Made by a program: the position numbers and the translations under genes
The notes under the pieces: generated by a model
What the model was told of the DNA's origin: nothing
What the model saw: only the letters and a program-made list of their open reading frames with translations
The model's database searches: none
Source: Cenarchaeum sp.
Lineage (GTDB): Archaea; Thermoproteota; Nitrososphaeria; Nitrososphaerales; Nitrosopumilaceae
Assembly (NCBI GenBank): GCA_007570915.1
Contig: RKSK01000124.1
Span: 1-14,911, forward strand
Reading direction: 5' to 3'
DNA length: 14,911 nucleotides
In this document: one piece after another, positions 13,505-14,911 of the stretch
Position numbering within the stretch: the first letter of the stretch is position 1
How the letters are laid out: the number at the start of each line of letters is the position of its first letter

Positions 13505-14568
13505 GCGCAAAGCGCGACTATTACGAGGTCCTCGGCGTCGCGCGCGACGCGAGCGCCGAGGAGGTCAAGAGGCAGTACCGCAAGCTCGCCCTCAAGTTCC
13601 ACCCCGACAGGAACAAGTCCGCCGACGCGCAGGAGCACTTCAAGGAGATATCCGAGGCGTACGCCGTCATATCCGACGACAAGAAGAGGCGCATGTACGA
13701 CGCGCACGGCCACGCCGGCGTCGACGGCCAGCAGGGCGGCGAGGGCGGGTTTGGCGGCGCCGGGGGCTTTGGCGGCGCGAGCTTTGAGGACATCCTTGGC
13801 GGGTCGGGGATCTTTGAGACGCTCTTTGGGGGCGGGGGCGCCGCGGGCCCCCGCGCGCGCCGCGGGAGGGACCTCCTACACGAGATGAGCCTCACGCTCG
13901 AGGACGTCCTCCACGGCAAGGACCTGGAGATCGACCGAAAGGGCGACGTGGAGTGCAACTCTTGCCGCGGGAGCGGCTCGGCAGACGGGAAGCGCGAGAC
14001 CTGCGCCGCATGCGGCGGCTCCGGCACGGTCCGGCGCGGGCGGCAGTCGGGGTTTGCGGCGTTCCTTTCGGTCGGGCCGTGCGGCAAGTGCGGCGCGACG
14101 GGGAGCGTGGTGAAGAGCCCGTGCAAGGAGTGCTCTGGCAGCGGCAAGAGGCGCGGGACCAGGCACGTCAGCCAAAAGATACCGCCCGGGATCGAAGAGG
14201 GGGACTATACGCTGGAGGGGGAGGGCGAGTACGTCCCCGGCGGCCAGAGCGGCGACCTGATCCTGCGCATCAGGATCAGGCGGCACGAGCACTTTGTGCG
14301 GAGGGGGGCCGACCTCGTCCACGAGCTCGCCCTCGACATGGCCGACGCGGCCCTCGGCTGCGAGGTGGACGTGCCGACGCTCGAGGGCTCGAGGAGGGTC
14401 TCGGTCCCGTCAGGGAGCCAGTACGGGGACACGCTCACGGTGAGGGGACAGGGCCTGCCGAGGGGGGCCGGGCGCCCGCGAGGCGACCTTGTCGTCGCGC
14501 TGAGGGTGGAGGTCCCCAAAAAGCTCTCAAAGGAGAAGCGCCGCCTGCTCGAGGAGTACCGCGGCTAG
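13501..14568 (+). CDS. dnaJ: Chaperone DnaJ (Hsp40, type I)
   Basis: Co-chaperone that stimulates DnaK ATPase and delivers unfolded proteins. The 355-residue product has a J domain (1-70) with the essential HPD at 34-36, a Gly/Phe-rich linker (about 78-112), and four zinc-finger repeats [24 protein letters not shown] and CKECSGSG (Cys 152/155, 168/171, 194/197, 208/211). The C-terminal substrate domain follows, with [21 protein letters not shown] and [12 protein letters not shown]. The start is GTG 13501, just before [12 protein letters not shown]; in-frame TTG 13495 and GTG 13486 would add only a few residues. dnaK and grpE are not adjacent here. It is divergent from the propeller gene, and its stop shares a CTAG with the stop of the convergent small gene. 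Confidence 0.95.
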   Translation: MSAKRDYYEVLGVARDASAEEVKRQYRKLALKFHPDRNKSADAQEHFKEISEAYAVISDDKKRRMYDAHGHAGVDGQQGGEGGFGGAGGFGGASFEDILGGSGIFETLFGGGGAAGPRARRGRDLLHEMSLTLEDVLHGKDLEIDRKGDVECNSCRGSGSADGKRETCAACGGSGTVRRGRQSGFAAFLSVGPCGKCGATGSVVKSPCKECSGSGKRRGTRHVSQKIPPGIEEGDYTLEGEGEYVPGGQSGDLILRIRIRRHEHFVRRGADLVHELALDMADAALGCEVDVPTLEGSRRVSVPSGSQYGDTLTVRGQGLPRGAGRPRGDLVVALRVEVPKKLSKEKRRLLEEYRG

Positions 14569-14732
14569 TCGCCGCGCGAGACGCGCAGCTCTATCTCGTG
14601 GCCCTCGCGGACGTGCGTGCCGTGCTGCGAGCGTATCACCTCGCCTATGCGCTCGTCCGTGTAGTACTTGCGGTTGTAGCGCCCGATCACGCGGTCGCAT
14701 TCGCGGCAATAGATGACCCTGTACTCGGCCGT
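14565..14732 (-). CDS. 55-residue CxxC/HxxH putative zinc protein, non-standard start
   Basis: Not recognised by name. The frame reads [32 protein letters not shown]..., then [17 protein letters not shown]. Cys9-x2-Cys12 and His37-x2-His40 could bind one zinc; the compact, charged alpha/beta layout resembles small nucleic-acid-binding proteins. No ATG, GTG or TTG precedes the CxxC in a credible place: upstream codons are Arg/Ala/Pro low complexity and run into the tRNA gene. The ACG at 14732 sits exactly where an ATG would be expected (one T-to-C change) and is given as the start. An alternative is GTG after CRECD, which would drop the cysteines. A TATA-like TTTTTAA lies about 36 bases upstream. 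It converges on dnaJ with both TAG stops in one CTAG. Confidence 0.6.
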   Translation of the reverse strand, partial: TAEYRVIYCRECDRVIGRYNRKYYTDERIGEVIRSQHGTHVREGHEIELRVSRGD

Positions 14733-14764
14733 GGCCCCTCGCGCGCGCCGGAGGCGCGGTCGGG

Positions 14765-14783
14765 TTAAAAACGCACTTATTCG
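14765..14783. promoter_or_regulatory. Divergent TATA-like elements for tRNA-Leu and the small zinc protein
   Basis: Two AT-rich words stand out: TTAAAAA (14765-14771; minus strand TTTTTAA, toward the small gene) and CTTATTC (14777-14783), about 25 bases before the tRNA 5' end. Assignment of each word to a gene is by distance only. Confidence 0.45.
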
Positions 14784-14804
14784 GGCTCCCAGGGCGCGCG
14801 CGGC

Positions 14805-14892
14805 GCGGGGGTCGCCCAGCCCGGTCAAAGGCGTAAGGTTCAGGTCCTTATCTCTTAGGAGTTCGTGGGTTCGAATCCCACCCTCCGCACCA
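14805..14892 (+). tRNA. tRNA-Leu (anticodon CAG), CCA encoded
   Basis: A full cloverleaf can be drawn. Acceptor GCGGGGG (14805-14811) pairs with CCTCCGC (14882-14888) with one G-U. D arm GCC/GGC with the loop GGTCAAAG; anticodon stem TAAGG/CCTTA (14834-14838, 14846-14850) around loop TTCAGGT, anticodon CAG at 14841-14843. A long class II variable arm (CTC...GAG) follows, then T arm GTGGG-TTCGAAT-CCCAC (14865-14881), discriminator A 14889 and encoded CCA. The long variable arm confirms leucine. No intron. It reads CUG codons. Confidence 0.95.
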
Positions 14893-14911
14893 CCATCCAT
14901 ATCGCGCGCGC

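Noticed and set aside
14805..14892. Possible half or split tRNA at the window end
   Set aside because: The full cloverleaf with acceptor, long variable arm and CCA can be drawn from contiguous bases; no intron is needed.

Overview
The window is a stretch of chromosome from an ammonia-oxidising-type thaumarchaeon (Nitrososphaerota, Nitrosopumilus/Cenarchaeum side). This is inferred from gene content: a b6f-like cytochrome b beside a small membrane-anchored cupredoxin, an aIF1A-RIO1-KH-topoisomerase VI B operon, and a class II-like HMG-CoA reductase. It also fits the start signals: a TATA-like box about 26-30 bases before the start codon, with no Shine-Dalgarno, as in leaderless archaeal genes. 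GC is very high and, oddly, highest outside genes: hand-counted 60-base lines give about 62-70 % in coding DNA (lines 6361, 7561) and 87-93 % in gaps (lines 2821, 4201). High GC plus visible gene decay suggests a host-associated (for example sponge-symbiont) lineage, but that is only inference.

Layout. 1-1887: 3' part of cytochrome b, then a type I copper protein on its own promoter. 1884-4290: a gene-poor accessory patch. It holds a small minus-strand hypothetical gene, a decayed inverted copy of a two-gene module (2123-2688, minus), the intact module (3123-3736, plus) and a fragment of a third copy (about 3761-3930, plus). The rest is extremely GC-rich DNA with no gene I can support. 4299-7892: a tight operon of aIF1A, RIO1-type kinase, Dim2-like KH protein and topoisomerase VI subunit B, joined by 4-8 base overlaps. 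7882-11065 (minus): hisG-hisD-hisC, converging on and overlapping top6B. 11056-13356 (minus): a membrane-anchored sugar-dehydrogenase-like beta-propeller followed without a gap by HMG-CoA reductase, whose C-terminal end with the catalytic histidine is gone. 13431-14568: dnaJ, divergent from the propeller gene and preceded by a possible 12-codon leader ORF. 14565-14892: a 55-residue CxxC/HxxH protein with no ordinary start codon, divergent from a complete tRNA-Leu(CAG).

How it fits together: respiratory electron transfer (cytochrome b plus cupredoxin), translation initiation and small-subunit maturation (aIF1A, RIO1, KH), DNA topology (Topo VI B), histidine synthesis (steps HisG, HisD, HisC only), isoprenoid lipid synthesis (apparently damaged HMGR) and protein folding (DnaJ). 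The most unusual parts are the uncharacterised two-gene module with its decaying copies, the strong AT-to-GC direction of that decay, the eroded HMGR, and several genes whose best starts are not standard codons.
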